Part shown: positions 45,458 to 54,912 of the stretch, piece by piece
Position numbering within the stretch: position 1 is the stretch's first letter
Layout of the letters: every line of letters begins with the position of its first letter
Assembly: GCF_002941025.1 (NCBI RefSeq)
Contig: NZ_PTJS01000001.1
Coordinates: 7,516,605-7,580,604, forward strand
Length of the DNA stretch: 64,000 nt
Direction: 5' to 3'
Source: Streptomyces sp. QL37
GTDB lineage: Bacteria; Actinomycetota; Actinomycetes; Streptomycetales; Streptomycetaceae
Translations under genes and position numbers: made by a program
Notes under the pieces: model-generated
What the model saw: the letters and a program-made list of their open reading frames with translations, nothing else
Told to the model about the DNA's origin: nothing
The model's database searches: none

Positions 45458-47146
45458 TCAGAGCCTGGACAACTCTTCCACGAGGTCGTCCAGGCCGAGC
45501 GAGCCCTGGGAGAGGGCCGCCATGTGCCAGGCCTTGAGGTCGAACGCGTCGCCGTGTGCCTTCCGGGCGTTCTCCCGGCCGAGCAGCCAGGCGCGTTCGC
45601 CCAGCTTGTAGCCGATGGCCTGCCCGGGCATCGAGAGGTAGCGGGTCAACTCGCTCTCCACGAAGTCGGCCGGCCGGCCGCTGTGGCTGCCGAAGAACTC
45701 CTCGGCCAGGGCCGGCGTCCACCGCTCACCCGGATGGAACGGGGAGTCAGCGGGGATCTCCAGCTCCAGATGCATGCCGATGTCGACGATCACCCGGCAG
45801 GCACGCATCATCTGCGCGTCCAGATAGCCGAGACGGCGCTCGGCGTCGGGCAGGAAGCCCAGTTCGTCCATGAGCCGCTCGGCGTACAGCGCCCAGCCCT
45901 CGGCGTTGGCGCTGACCTGGCCGACCGACGCCTGGTAGCGGGAGAGGCTGTCCGCGACATGGGTCCACTGGGCGATCTGCAGGTGGTGGCCAGGAACACC
46001 CTCGTGGTACCAGGTGGACACCAGGTCGTACACGGGGAAACGGGTCTCGCCCATGGTGGGGAGCCAGGTGCGGCCCGGGCGCGAGAAGTCCTCCGACGGC
46101 CCGGTGTAGTACGGAGCCGCCGCGCCGCCCGCGGGAGCGATCCGGGACTCCACCTTCCGGACGCGCTCGGCGAGTTCGAAGTGCGTGCCGTCCAGCGCCT
46201 CGATGGCCTCGTCCATCAGGCTCTGCAGCCAGACCCGGACCTCGTCCACACCCTCGATGTGCTTGCCGTGCACGTCGAGATGGGCGAGTGCTTCCCAGGG
46301 GCCCGCGCCCGGGAGGATCTTGTCCGCCTCGGTCCTCATCTCGGCCAGCAGCCGGTGGTATTCGGACCAGCCGTAGGCGTACGCCTCGTCGAGATCCAGG
46401 TCCGTGCCGTTGAACTGGCGGGCCCAGCGGGCGTACCGCTCCCGGCCCACCGTGTCGGGGGCGCCCTCGATCGCGGGGGCGTAGACGTCCCTCATCCAGT
46501 CCCGCAGGGCGACCAGCGCCGCGGCGGCCTGCCCGGCCGCCTCGTCCAGCTCCGGGCGCAGTGACGCGGGTCCCCCGGCCACGAAGTCCTGGAAGAACCC
46601 GGGGCCGCCGTCCTCCCCGGCCCAGGTGCCCAGCTGGCCGATGAACGTCGCGGTCGGACGGGGGCCGCCGTACAGCTTGCGCTCCAGACCGAGGGCGAGC
46701 GAGGCGCGATACCCCTCCAGAGCCGCCGGTACCGCCCGCAGCCGGTCCACGACCGCCGCCCAGTCCTCGTCCGTCGCCGTCGGCGTCGCCGAGAAGACGT
46801 CGCGCAGGCTGTGCGCGGGGGAGTGGATGTTGGAGACGGCGCGCAGCCCCTCCTCGGCCTCGTGGACGGCGAGTTCGGCCGTCAGGCGCTCCCGCAGCAG
46901 GCGCGCGCACCGCCTCTCCTCGTCGGTGTCCGCGCCCGGCACCTGCTCGGCGGCGTCGAGTTCCCTGAGAGTGCTGCGGATGAGTCCGGCCATGGCAGCC
47001 TGGCCGGCGGGCGAGAAATCGGGCAGCCGGCGGGAGCTTTCCGCGACACCGAGATAGGTACCTGTGATCGGGTCGAGTTCGATGTACGCGTCGACGTAGG
47101 CGTCGGCGACCTGGCGCGGCAGTGCGCTGCTCGATGTGTCTGACAT
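45458..47146 (-). CDS. DUF885 family metallopeptidase-like protein
   Basis: 562-residue cytoplasmic protein. The zinc-type motif is HEGVPGHHLQ, followed by the Glu-bearing SANAEGWALYAERLMDELG, as in gluzincin-like DUF885 proteins related to carboxypeptidase-type peptidases. Other family blocks are MGETRFPVYDL and MPGQAIGYKLGERAW near the end. ATG at 47146 is preferred over ATG at 47155 because GAGG is then about 9 nt away rather than abutting. No signal peptide. Confidence 0.88.
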   Translation of the reverse strand: MSDTSSSALPRQVADAYVDAYIELDPITGTYLGVAESSRRLPDFSPAGQAAMAGLIRSTLRELDAAEQVPGADTDEERRCARLLRERLTAELAVHEAEEGLRAVSNIHSPAHSLRDVFSATPTATDEDWAAVVDRLRAVPAALEGYRASLALGLERKLYGGPRPTATFIGQLGTWAGEDGGPGFFQDFVAGGPASLRPELDEAAGQAAAALVALRDWMRDVYAPAIEGAPDTVGRERYARWARQFNGTDLDLDEAYAYGWSEYHRLLAEMRTEADKILPGAGPWEALAHLDVHGKHIEGVDEVRVWLQSLMDEAIEALDGTHFELAERVRKVESRIAPAGGAAAPYYTGPSEDFSRPGRTWLPTMGETRFPVYDLVSTWYHEGVPGHHLQIAQWTHVADSLSRYQASVGQVSANAEGWALYAERLMDELGFLPDAERRLGYLDAQMMRACRVIVDIGMHLELEIPADSPFHPGERWTPALAEEFFGSHSGRPADFVESELTRYLSMPGQAIGYKLGERAWLLGRENARKAHGDAFDLKAWHMAALSQGSLGLDDLVEELSRL

Positions 47147-47202
47147 GTGGGACATCCTCGTACGGAGAGGGCCTCCACGTCACGGGGAAGCGGACTTCGG
47201 GA

Positions 47203-47685
47203 TCACACGCCCGCCGTGGGCGGCATCAGCGGGCCGCACTCCCACTGCTGGAAGATCAGCCGGGTCTCCACACGCGCCACCTCGCGGCGTGAGGTGAACT
47301 CGTCCAGCACCAGGCGCTGAAGGTCCGTCGGGTCGGCGACGGCCACATGCACCAGGTAGTCGTCGGGTCCGGTGAGGTGGAAGAACGCCCTGGACTCGGG
47401 CAACGCCCTGATCCGTTCGACGAAGGGGCCGATGAGCTCCCTGCGGTGCGGCCGGACCTGAACCAGCAGGAGCGCCTCCAGTCCCCGGCCGAGCCGCGCC
47501 GGATCGAGGCGCAGCCGGTGTCCGAGGATCACACCGGACCGGCGCAGCCGTGCCACACGGTCCAGACACGTGGACGGGGCCACTCCGACTTCCGCGGCGA
47601 GCTCCCGGTACGTCGTCCGCGCATCGTTCTGGAGCAGACGCAGAATGTGCAGATCAACCGGATCAAGAACGACGGATTCAGCCAT
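47203..47685 (-). CDS. Lrp/AsnC family regulator (b)
   Basis: 160-residue Lrp-type regulator: HTH DLHILRLLQNDARTTYRELAAEVGVAPSTCLDRVARL, then a RAM domain (FFHLTGPDDYLVHVAVADPTDL). It is divergent from a PLP-dependent gamma-lyase gene with a 59-nt gap. Lrp/AsnC proteins next to MegL-like genes usually activate sulfur-amino-acid degradation on binding Met or Cys; that is the likely role here. Confidence 0.93.
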   Translation of the reverse strand: MAESVVLDPVDLHILRLLQNDARTTYRELAAEVGVAPSTCLDRVARLRRSGVILGHRLRLDPARLGRGLEALLLVQVRPHRRELIGPFVERIRALPESRAFFHLTGPDDYLVHVAVADPTDLQRLVLDEFTSRREVARVETRLIFQQWECGPLMPPTAGV

Positions 47686-47744
47686 CGGGCGAACGTAGCA
47701 CGGCTTCTCGATGCCTCGGCCCGGTCGCTGTTCAGGCTGGTGAC

Positions 47745-48965
47745 ATGGACACCGAAGCCTCCTCGCTGACATCCCAGCCCTCCTTCCGGTCCAGGGCGCT
47801 CGCCACCGAAGCCGTGCACGCCGGACGCGACGACCTCGCCTCTCTCGGCCTGCACGCCGCGCCGATCGACCTCTCCACCACCTATCCCTCGTACGACTCC
47901 CGGGGTGAGGCCGCGCGCATCGACGCCTTCGCCGCCACCGGGGCCAGGCCCGACGGCCCGCCCGTGTACGCCCGGCTCGACAACCCGACGACGGGCCGCT
48001 TCGAGACGGCACTGGCCCGGTTGGAAGGAGCGGGAAGCGCCGTCGCGTTCGCCAGTGGAATGGCAGCGCTCACCGCAGTCCTGCTGGCCCGCGCGAGCCT
48101 GGGGCTGCGGCACGTGGTCGCGGTGCGTCCGCTCTACGGCTGCAGTGACCACCTTCTGAACGCGGGACTGCTGGGCACCGAGGTGACCTGGACGGATCCG
48201 GCGGGCATCGCCGACGCGATCCGCCCGGACACCGGTCTCGTGATGGTCGAGACGCCTGCCAATCCGACGCTGGCCGAGATCGACGTCAGGGCCGTGGCGC
48301 ACTCCTGCGGCTCCGTTCCGCTCCTCGTCGACAACACCTTCGCCACGCCCGTGCTGCAGCGGCCCCTCGAACAGGGGGCCCGGATCGTGCTGCACAGCGC
48401 CACCAAATACCTGGGCGGTCACGGCGATGTGATGGGCGGAGTCGTCGCCTGTGACGAGGAGCTCGCCGCGACTCTGCGGCAGGTTCGCTTCGCCACCGGC
48501 GGTGTGCTGCATCCGATGGCCGGATATCTGCTGTTGCGCGGGCTGTCCACCCTGCCGGTACGGATCCGGGCCGCCTCGGCCTCCGCCGCCGAACTGACCC
48601 GCAGGCTCTCGGCCGACCCCCGGGTCGTCCGAGTGCACTACCCGGAGGTGGGCGGCGCGATGGTGTCCTTCGAGGTGTTCGGAGATCCGCACAGGGTCAT
48701 CGCGGGAGTCCGGCTGATCACGCCCGCCGTGAGCCTCGGCAGCGTGGACACCCTCATCCAGCATCCGGCCTCCATCAGCCACCGCGTCGTGGGTGAGGGA
48801 GACCGGAGGGCCGCCGGCGTCGGTGACCGTCTGCTGCGTATGTCGGTCGGTCTTGAGGACGTCGAGGACCTCTGGGCGGATCTGTGCCAGGCGCTCAGTG
48901 ACGGAAGCGCTGTTCCGCCTGCGGCACGAACCGCTGTGCAGGAGCCGCGGCCAGCCGCGCGGTGA
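47745..48965 (+). CDS. Cys/Met-metabolism PLP gamma-lyase (MegL/MetB-like)
   Basis: 406-residue fold-type I PLP enzyme. Signatures are [56 protein letters not shown], and the PLP-Schiff Lys221 in [11 protein letters not shown]. It probably cleaves methionine, cystathionine or cysteine. Odd point: between VHYPE and GGAMVSFEV about 15-20 residues usual in the family are missing, a shortened loop in the C-terminal domain. ATG at 47745. Its 3' end overlaps the convergent GNAT gene by 71 nt. Confidence 0.9.
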   Translation: MDTEASSLTSQPSFRSRALATEAVHAGRDDLASLGLHAAPIDLSTTYPSYDSRGEAARIDAFAATGARPDGPPVYARLDNPTTGRFETALARLEGAGSAVAFASGMAALTAVLLARASLGLRHVVAVRPLYGCSDHLLNAGLLGTEVTWTDPAGIADAIRPDTGLVMVETPANPTLAEIDVRAVAHSCGSVPLLVDNTFATPVLQRPLEQGARIVLHSATKYLGGHGDVMGGVVACDEELAATLRQVRFATGGVLHPMAGYLLLRGLSTLPVRIRAASASAAELTRRLSADPRVVRVHYPEVGGAMVSFEVFGDPHRVIAGVRLITPAVSLGSVDTLIQHPASISHRVVGEGDRRAAGVGDRLLRMSVGLEDVEDLWADLCQALSDGSAVPPAARTAVQEPRPAAR

Positions 48966-50310
48966 CGACCAGGGTGCCTTCCTCGATCTGGTAGTCGAGA
49001 GGCAGCGAGAGCGCCCGCATGGCGGCCACCATCCCCGTGTTGTGGGCCTGCGTCACCGCGTAGACGCTCTCGCAGCCCGCCTCGACGGCCAGGGCCACCA
49101 GCCGGCCGAGGAGCTCGGAACCGATGCCGCGGCGCTGCCAGTCGTCCTCCACGAGGAGGGCGACCTCGGTCTCGTCCCCGTCCCAGAGCAGATGGCCGAG
49201 TGCCACCAGCCGGCCGGAGGCCGTCTGCACGGCGAGGGTGCGGCCGAAACGGGGGCTGAGCAGGTGGTCCAGATACCGGTCGGCGTCCCGGACCGGGCCG
49301 TGGTAACGCAGGCCGAGGGTCTGCTCGGAGCAGCGGCCGTGCATGGCGAGGGCCGCGTCGAGGTCAGCGCGGTCAGCGCGGCGCACGGTGATCTCGTTGC
49401 CCTCCGGCAGCGTGAGGACGTCCTCACTGCGCGGCACGCGCGGGCCGAGCCGCGCGTCGAGCTCGACCAGTGCCCGGGCGCGGGCGAACTCCGTCGGAGT
49501 GAAGGGGAGATAGGGACGCTCCACGGTGATGACACCGCCCGACGGATCGCGCAGCCTCATCACGGTGTCCTCCAGGACCCCTTCCACCGGTGCGCTCTCC
49601 CCGGTGGGGCGGCCGGTGACGGACAGCGCGGGCAGCGAGTGGATGGTGCACCTGCCCAGGAGCTGGCGCAGGGCCAGCGGGAGTTCGGCCGCGTCCAGCG
49701 CGGTGCGGGTGGCGAGGCCGAGGACCCGGGTGGGCGTGTCCACCAGGTCGTGGGCGTCCGCGCGCTCGATCCAGGTGGCGGACCCGCCGGCGGCGGAGAT
49801 CTCCCGCGTGAGCCGCTGGGCCGGCAGCGCGGCGGGCGCGCGCAGCAGGAACTCGTCGACGGTGCCCTCGGCCAGCGGGTGGGTCTGAAGGGTCAGGATG
49901 TCGATCCGGTGACGGGCCAGGGCGATGCAGAGGGCGGCCAGGGCGCCCGGCGTGTCCCGCACGGTCGTCCGCATGCGCCAGAGCACCGTTTCGGCGGACT
50001 CCTCGGTCTCCTCGGCCCTTTCGGCGTCGGCGTCGGCGTGGAGAAGCTCCGGACCGGCGCCGGTGCCGGTATCGGCGTCCGGGGGTGGTGCGTGGCTGTG
50101 CCGCCGCGCCCACCAGGTGTGGAAGGCGGCCGTGGCCACCAGAGCCACGGCCGACGCGATGAGCAGATAGGGCCCGTCGGGCTGGTGCCCGATCAGGTTG
50201 GCGATCGCGTCGGCCACGGCTACGGCGGTGAAGAGCGCGGCCAGCTCGATCAGGTCCCGCCGCCAGTGGTGCGGACGGCGGGCACTCTTCGCGGATGTCA
50301 CATCAGTCAT
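48895..50310 (-). CDS. Membrane-anchored ACT-like/GNAT acetyltransferase
   Basis: 471-residue protein. Two TM helices lie near the N-terminus (about 20-67, IELAALFTAVAVADAIANLIG and LLIASAVALVATAAFHTWW). Then come an ACT-like regulatory domain (RTTVRDTPGALAALCIALARHRIDILTLQTH) and a C-terminal GNAT domain (about 310-450) with the acetyl-CoA loop VEDDWQRRGIGSELLGRLV. The combination suggests an acetyltransferase responding to an amino acid or similar ligand at the membrane; the substrate is unknown. ATG at 50310. Confidence 0.85.
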   Translation of the reverse strand: MTDVTSAKSARRPHHWRRDLIELAALFTAVAVADAIANLIGHQPDGPYLLIASAVALVATAAFHTWWARRHSHAPPPDADTGTGAGPELLHADADAERAEETEESAETVLWRMRTTVRDTPGALAALCIALARHRIDILTLQTHPLAEGTVDEFLLRAPAALPAQRLTREISAAGGSATWIERADAHDLVDTPTRVLGLATRTALDAAELPLALRQLLGRCTIHSLPALSVTGRPTGESAPVEGVLEDTVMRLRDPSGGVITVERPYLPFTPTEFARARALVELDARLGPRVPRSEDVLTLPEGNEITVRRADRADLDAALAMHGRCSEQTLGLRYHGPVRDADRYLDHLLSPRFGRTLAVQTASGRLVALGHLLWDGDETEVALLVEDDWQRRGIGSELLGRLVALAVEAGCESVYAVTQAHNTGMVAAMRALSLPLDYQIEEGTLVVTARLAAAPAQRFVPQAEQRFRH

Positions 50311-50464
50311 GCCTTCACTGTGACCGAACGGTGTTGCCTGATCACGAACGCATTGTGACTGATGGGTTACGTGTGGATCTGGTCGCCTTCAGCACCTTTT
50401 CATGTCCTCGTCCCAGCGACCCCGACGAGCCTGTCCGGCACCCGCCGGCTCCAGCCCGACGAGC

Positions 50465-52045
50465 TCACTGCCCGGTGCGCCCCGGCTGCAGCACCTTGCT
50501 GAACAGGACCGTGCCGCCCTGCGCCCGGAGCCGCACGGTCAGCTCCCCGCTCCCACCGTCGATGTCGACCTCTCCGAAGAACTGCGGCTGCTCCATGGGG
50601 GAGACGTTCTGCCGGTCGGGCGCCCGGACGAAGACCCGCTCCGGGCCGAACGTGCCGTCCAGCGCGTTGGCGGGGAAGCTGCCCGCGGCCAGCGGGCCCG
50701 AGACGAACTCCCAGAACGGTGCGAAGTCCTTGAACGCCGCCCGCTCGGGAGAGTAGTGCTGCGCGGAGGTGTAGTGCACGTCGGCCGTCAGCCAGACGGT
50801 CCCGGTGATTCGCCGGTGCTTGATGAAGCGCAGCAGCTCGGCGATCTGCAGTTCGCGCCCCAGCGGTGCGCCCGGGTCTCCCTGGGCGACCGCCTCGAAG
50901 TCAGTGGCTCCGTCCGGGACCACCAGCCCCAGCGGCATGTCGGCGGCGATCACCTTCCACACCGCACGGGACCGCGACAGCTCGCGCTCGAGCCAGCGCA
51001 GCTGCTCCCCGCCGAGGATGCCCTGGGCGTCGTCGGGCTGCCTGCCGGGGGAGTTGGCGTTTCGGAAGGACCGCATGTCCAGCACGAACAGATCGAGCAG
51101 CGGGCCGTGCCGCACGACGCGGTGCATGCGCCGCTCGGCCGGCGATCCCTGGAGCGTCGTCACCGGGAAGTACTCCCGGAACGCCCGCATCGAGCGCGTC
51201 GCGAGCAGGTCCACGTTCTTCTCCGTGTAGCGGACGTCGTCGAGGATCTGCCCCGGGTACCAGTTGTTCCGCACCTCGTGGTCGTCCCACTGGACGACGG
51301 AGGGGACCTGCGCGTTGAACGCCCGCACGTTGTCGTCGAGCAGGTTGTACCGGAAGTTCCCGCGGTACTCGTCCAGGGTCTCCGCGACCTTCGACTTCTC
51401 CGGGGTCGTGATGTTGCGCCAGATCCGCCCGTCGGGCAGCGTCACGCTGGGCTCGATCACTCCGTCGGCATAGATGTTGTCGCCGCTGCAGAGGAAGAAG
51501 TCCGGGTCCAGGCGGCGCATCTCGTCGTACACCCGGTAGCCGCCGATGTCGGGGTTGATGCCCCAGCCCTGCCCCGCGATGTCGCCGGACCACAGGAAAC
51601 GCACCCCGTCACGCCGGCGGGCAGGTGCCGTGCGGAAGGTTCCGTACACCGGCCTGCCCGTGCGACGCGGGTCGTGCGGGTCCGCCAGCGTGACGCGGTA
51701 GTGCACCTGCTCACCGGCCGGCAGCCCGTACAGCGGGGTCGTGCCGGTGAAGTCCGTACGGGCGTCGACCAGCGGGCCGTGCCATGTGCGGGCGCGCCGG
51801 AAGGACTCGGTCGCGGAGGTCTCCACCACCATCTGCGCGGGGCGGTCCGAACGGACCCACACCAGGGCGGACGAGGCCGTGACATCACCGACCTGCACGC
51901 CCCAGGAAGCGCTCGGCCTGCCCGACAGCGCGAAGGCGGGAGCCGTGGTGACCGCGGCGGGCACGGCGACCGCCGCCGAGGCCAGGAGGGAGCCACGCAG
52001 CACGGTGCGGCGGCCGGGGGCCGGGACGGGCGGACGGTTCGACAT
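50465..52045 (-). CDS. phoD: Alkaline phosphatase D, Tat-exported
   Basis: 526-residue secreted phosphodiesterase/phosphatase. Tat signal: Arg12-Arg13 in GRRTVLRG, a hydrophobic core and cleavage after AFA (about 39). An N-terminal Fn-like domain (WGVQVGDVTASSALVWVRS) precedes the metallophosphatase core with WSGDIAGQGWG, SGDNIYADG, QWDDHEVRNNW and TADVHYTSAQ. It releases phosphate from phosphodiesters outside the cell during phosphate limitation. ATG at 52045. The upstream region carries a PHO-box-like promoter. Confidence 0.94.
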   Translation of the reverse strand: MSNRPPVPAPGRRTVLRGSLLASAAVAVPAAVTTAPAFALSGRPSASWGVQVGDVTASSALVWVRSDRPAQMVVETSATESFRRARTWHGPLVDARTDFTGTTPLYGLPAGEQVHYRVTLADPHDPRRTGRPVYGTFRTAPARRRDGVRFLWSGDIAGQGWGINPDIGGYRVYDEMRRLDPDFFLCSGDNIYADGVIEPSVTLPDGRIWRNITTPEKSKVAETLDEYRGNFRYNLLDDNVRAFNAQVPSVVQWDDHEVRNNWYPGQILDDVRYTEKNVDLLATRSMRAFREYFPVTTLQGSPAERRMHRVVRHGPLLDLFVLDMRSFRNANSPGRQPDDAQGILGGEQLRWLERELSRSRAVWKVIAADMPLGLVVPDGATDFEAVAQGDPGAPLGRELQIAELLRFIKHRRITGTVWLTADVHYTSAQHYSPERAAFKDFAPFWEFVSGPLAAGSFPANALDGTFGPERVFVRAPDRQNVSPMEQPQFFGEVDIDGGSGELTVRLRAQGGTVLFSKVLQPGRTGQ

Positions 52046-52114
52046 CGATGCGCCTCCATGGGCGAGAGAGCTGCAGGGACAGCGGGGGCGTACAGGCTGA
52101 TTGCAGACCCATGC

Positions 52115-52155
52115 CTAGTACCCGGCGGCGGCGGGCACGCCAACCGCAGATGAAC
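52115..52155 (-). promoter_or_regulatory. PHO-box-like promoter of phoD
   Basis: On the minus strand GTTCATC (52155-52149), 4 nt, GTTGGCG (52144-52138) resemble two PhoP direct-repeat units (GTTCACC, 11-nt period). The second overlaps a -35 TTGGCG (52143-52138), followed by a 17-nt spacer and TACTAG (52120-52115). PhoP activation of phoD in Streptomyces is established; this site is inferred. Confidence 0.45.
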
Positions 52156-52180
52156 AACCGGTCGGTCCGGCCGTCCACCC

Positions 52181-53683
52181 CTACGTCTCGACCACCGGGG
52201 CCCGGGGCGCGGGGACCCGGGATGCCTGACCGTGCCGGACCGCCTCGGCCAGGAGCCGGACCCCGTGCTGGACGACGGAGGGCGCCAGATGCGCGTAGCC
52301 GAGTACCAGACGGACCGTGCTGTCCCGCGCTCCGCCCGCCGTGCAGTCGCTCAGGGGACGCAGCGCGATACCGGCGGCCGTCGCCCGCCGCAGGAACTCG
52401 TCCTGCGGACCGTATCGTTCCGGCAGCCGGGCGATGATGTGCAGACCCGCGGAGATCCCGCTGACCTCCGTCCCGGGGAAGTGCCCGGCCAGGGCTCCCG
52501 TCAGGGCGTCGCGGCGCTCCCGGTAGGCGCGCTGGCATCGGCGCAGCTGACGGTCGTAACCGCCGCCGGCGATGAAGTCCGCCAGTACCGCCTGATCGAC
52601 CGACGGGTTCCCCAGGTCCATCGTGCGCTTGCGGGCGACGATGGCGTCGGTCATCGACGCGGGGGCGATGAGCCAGCCGAGGCGCAGCCCGGGAGCCAGG
52701 GACTTGCTGACCGAGCCGGTGTACACGACATGTTCCGGGTCCAGACCCTGCAAGGCCCCGACCGGCGCCCGGTCGTAGCGGAAGTCACCGTCGTAGTCGT
52801 CCTCCATGATCACGCCCGAGGTGCGCCGGGCCCAGTCGAGCAGTTCGCCGCGTCGGCCGGAGGAGTACGCGATGCCGGTGGGGAACTGGTGCGCCGGGGT
52901 CGTGACCACGGCGCGCACGCCGGAGCGCAGCAGCGGTTCCACCGCCAGCCCTTCGCCGTCGAGCGGCAGCGGAAGGGTCTTCAGACCGGTGGAGGCGAAC
53001 AACGAGGCGTGCTCGGGGCTGCCGGGATCCTCGACGCCGACCTCTGCCTCTCCACGCTCGCGCAGGACGAACCCCAGCAGGGTCGTCGCCTGGGCCACCC
53101 CCGAACACACCACCAGCCGCTCCGGATCGGCCACCACGCCCCGGCGCCTGGTGAGCAGGGACGCCAGCGCGACGCGCAGCTCCGGCAGGCCGCGCGGATC
53201 CGGGTAGCCGAGGGAACTGTGCGGCAGCCGGTCCAGGACCGTGCGATGAGCCGCGGCCCAGGCACTCCGCGGGAAGAGCGCGAGGTCCGGGGTGCCCGGA
53301 CGGAAGTCCACCTCCGGGCCCGGCGCGCGCGGTGACAGATCCCGCTCCCCCCGCGCGGCGGGCCGCACCGCTCCGCTCACCCAGGTGCCCGCGCCCCGGC
53401 CGGCACGCAGGTAACTCTCCGCCGTCAGCTGCTCGTACGCCTCGGTCACCAGGCCACGCGACACCCCGAGATCGGCGGCGAGCTCACGGCTCGCGGGCAA
53501 CCGGGTACCGGCCGGCAGACGGCCCGAACGCACGGCATCGCGCAGGGCCGACTGCAGCGCGCGTCCTCGTCGGCGTGCGGGGGCGGATGCGGCGGGGAGC
53601 AGCAGCTCCCAGGCGGCGGAAGCGCCTCCGTCCCCTTCGGACGCGGCCGGACCGGGCGGTGAATTGGTCCCCGAAGATGTCAT
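52181..53683 (-). CDS. MocR family PLP-dependent regulator
   Basis: 500-residue fusion. The N-terminal GntR winged helix (about 30-105: ALRDAVRSGRLPAGTRLPASRELAADLGVSRGLVTEAYEQL) is joined to an aminotransferase-I domain with EDDYDGDFRYDRAP and the PLP Lys in YTGSVSKSLAPGLRLGW. MocR proteins sense PLP or amino compounds. It is divergent from an EamA exporter with 47 nt between starts and probably controls it. ATG at 53683. Confidence 0.93.
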   Translation of the reverse strand: MTSSGTNSPPGPAASEGDGGASAAWELLLPAASAPARRRGRALQSALRDAVRSGRLPAGTRLPASRELAADLGVSRGLVTEAYEQLTAESYLRAGRGAGTWVSGAVRPAARGERDLSPRAPGPEVDFRPGTPDLALFPRSAWAAAHRTVLDRLPHSSLGYPDPRGLPELRVALASLLTRRRGVVADPERLVVCSGVAQATTLLGFVLRERGEAEVGVEDPGSPEHASLFASTGLKTLPLPLDGEGLAVEPLLRSGVRAVVTTPAHQFPTGIAYSSGRRGELLDWARRTSGVIMEDDYDGDFRYDRAPVGALQGLDPEHVVYTGSVSKSLAPGLRLGWLIAPASMTDAIVARKRTMDLGNPSVDQAVLADFIAGGGYDRQLRRCQRAYRERRDALTGALAGHFPGTEVSGISAGLHIIARLPERYGPQDEFLRRATAAGIALRPLSDCTAGGARDSTVRLVLGYAHLAPSVVQHGVRLLAEAVRHGQASRVPAPRAPVVET

Positions 53684-53685
53684 GG

Positions 53686-53706
53686 AAGTGGACCTTAAAC
53701 GGGACC
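53686..53706. promoter_or_regulatory. Putative MocR direct-repeat operator
   Basis: AAGTGGACC (53686-53694) is followed by AAACGGGACC (53697-53706); the GGACC cores are 12 nt apart in direct orientation. AAGTGGnC-type half-sites are known for PdxR-like MocR regulators. A possible -10, TAGCGT (53718-53723), lies just downstream for the EamA gene. Confidence 0.45.
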
Positions 53707-53730
53707 GCCACGGAATCTAGCGTCGCCCTC

Positions 53731-54912
53731 ATGAACGCAACTCCCTTGCGCGGAGCCCTTCTCGCGGCCCTCGCCTGCACCCTCGTAGGCGCCTCCTTCA
53801 CGGCGAACAGCGTCCTCGGCGACTACCCGTACGCGGGCGGCCAGGCGGTGCGGTACGGCCTGGCCGCCCTGCTGCTCCTGCCGTTCCTGCGCTCCGGCGG
53901 CGGCCCCAGGCCCGCCGCGGTGCTGAGGACGCTCACCCGGAGGCAGTGGGGACGTCTGGGGGCTCTCGCCGCCATCGGGATGGTCGGCTTCAACCTCGCC
54001 GTCCTGGCCGCGGAGCGTACGGCCGAACCGGCCGTACCCGGAGTGCTCGTCGGGTGCGCGCCCATCGTCGTCGGTGTCCTCGTGCCCGCCCTGGAAGGAC
54101 GCCGCCCCACCCGGGCGGTCCTGTGCGCGGCGGGTCTTGTGGCCGTCGGCGCGTTCACCGTCCAGGGATGGGGCCGGACCGACCTGGCAGGTCTCCTCTA
54201 CTCGGTGGGCGCACTCGGCGGTGAGGTCGGCTTCGCGCTACTGGCCGTGCCGGTGCTGCGTCCCCTCGGACCGGGACTGCTGTCGGCGGTCGTGTGCGCC
54301 GTGGCGGCCGTGGAATCCGCGCTGCTCGGTGTCCTGCTCGACGGAGGAGGCTTTCTCGCGGTGCCCACCGTGGGGGAGGCCCTGGCGTTGCTCTGGCAGG
54401 CGGCAGTGGTCACCGTCATCGGCTTCGTGTGCTGGTACAGCGGCATGCGGCGCATCGGGGCCGAGCGGGCCACGCTGTTCTCCGGGCTGATCCCCGTGTC
54501 CGCCGCGCTGACCGCACCGCTGGTCGGCACGGGGACGTACGGCGTGGGCCAGGGCGCGGGCAGTCTCCTGGTGGGGCTGGGGGTGGCGCTGGGCTCAGGC
54601 GTTCTGGGACGAGGCGGCGCCGGCGCGTCGGCGGCTCGTGTCGAGGATGACCCGCGCGACGGCGGCAGGGTCGTCGTTCATCGGGACATGGCCGCAGTCC
54701 GGGAGGCGGACGAGCCGCGCGCCCGGTATCACGTGCTTGGCCCTGACGCCCTGCCGGCGCAGAAGCAGACGGTCCTTGTCGCCCCAGGCGATGCTGACGG
54801 GGATGTCCGGTACGTCGTCGGTGAACGCGACGGTCAGACCGGCCTCCAGAGTTTGCCGGAAGGCGGTGGCCTCGCGCAGGGCGACGGTCTCCGCCACGAC
54901 CGCGCCCGGTGA
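53731..54912 (+). CDS. EamA/DMT transporter with antisense-encoded tail
   Basis: 393-residue frame. Residues 1 to about 293 are an ordinary ten-TM EamA transporter (MNATPLRGALLAALACTLVGASFTANS at the start, LLVGLGVALGSGVLG at the end). About 100 further hydrophilic residues follow because no stop occurs until 54912, and this tail lies entirely antisense to the alpha/beta hydrolase gene. The original stop was probably lost. Likely exports an amino compound under control of the divergent MocR regulator. ATG at 53731. Confidence 0.85.
   Translation: MNATPLRGALLAALACTLVGASFTANSVLGDYPYAGGQAVRYGLAALLLLPFLRSGGGPRPAAVLRTLTRRQWGRLGALAAIGMVGFNLAVLAAERTAEPAVPGVLVGCAPIVVGVLVPALEGRRPTRAVLCAAGLVAVGAFTVQGWGRTDLAGLLYSVGALGGEVGFALLAVPVLRPLGPGLLSAVVCAVAAVESALLGVLLDGGGFLAVPTVGEALALLWQAAVVTVIGFVCWYSGMRRIGAERATLFSGLIPVSAALTAPLVGTGTYGVGQGAGSLLVGLGVALGSGVLGRGGAGASAARVEDDPRDGGRVVVHRDMAAVREADEPRARYHVLGPDALPAQKQTVLVAPGDADGDVRYVVGERDGQTGLQSLPEGGGLAQGDGLRHDRAR

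Noticed and set aside
45458..47155. ATG at 47155 as the DUF885 start
   Set aside because: The GAGG would abut that codon; ATG 47146 has proper spacing.
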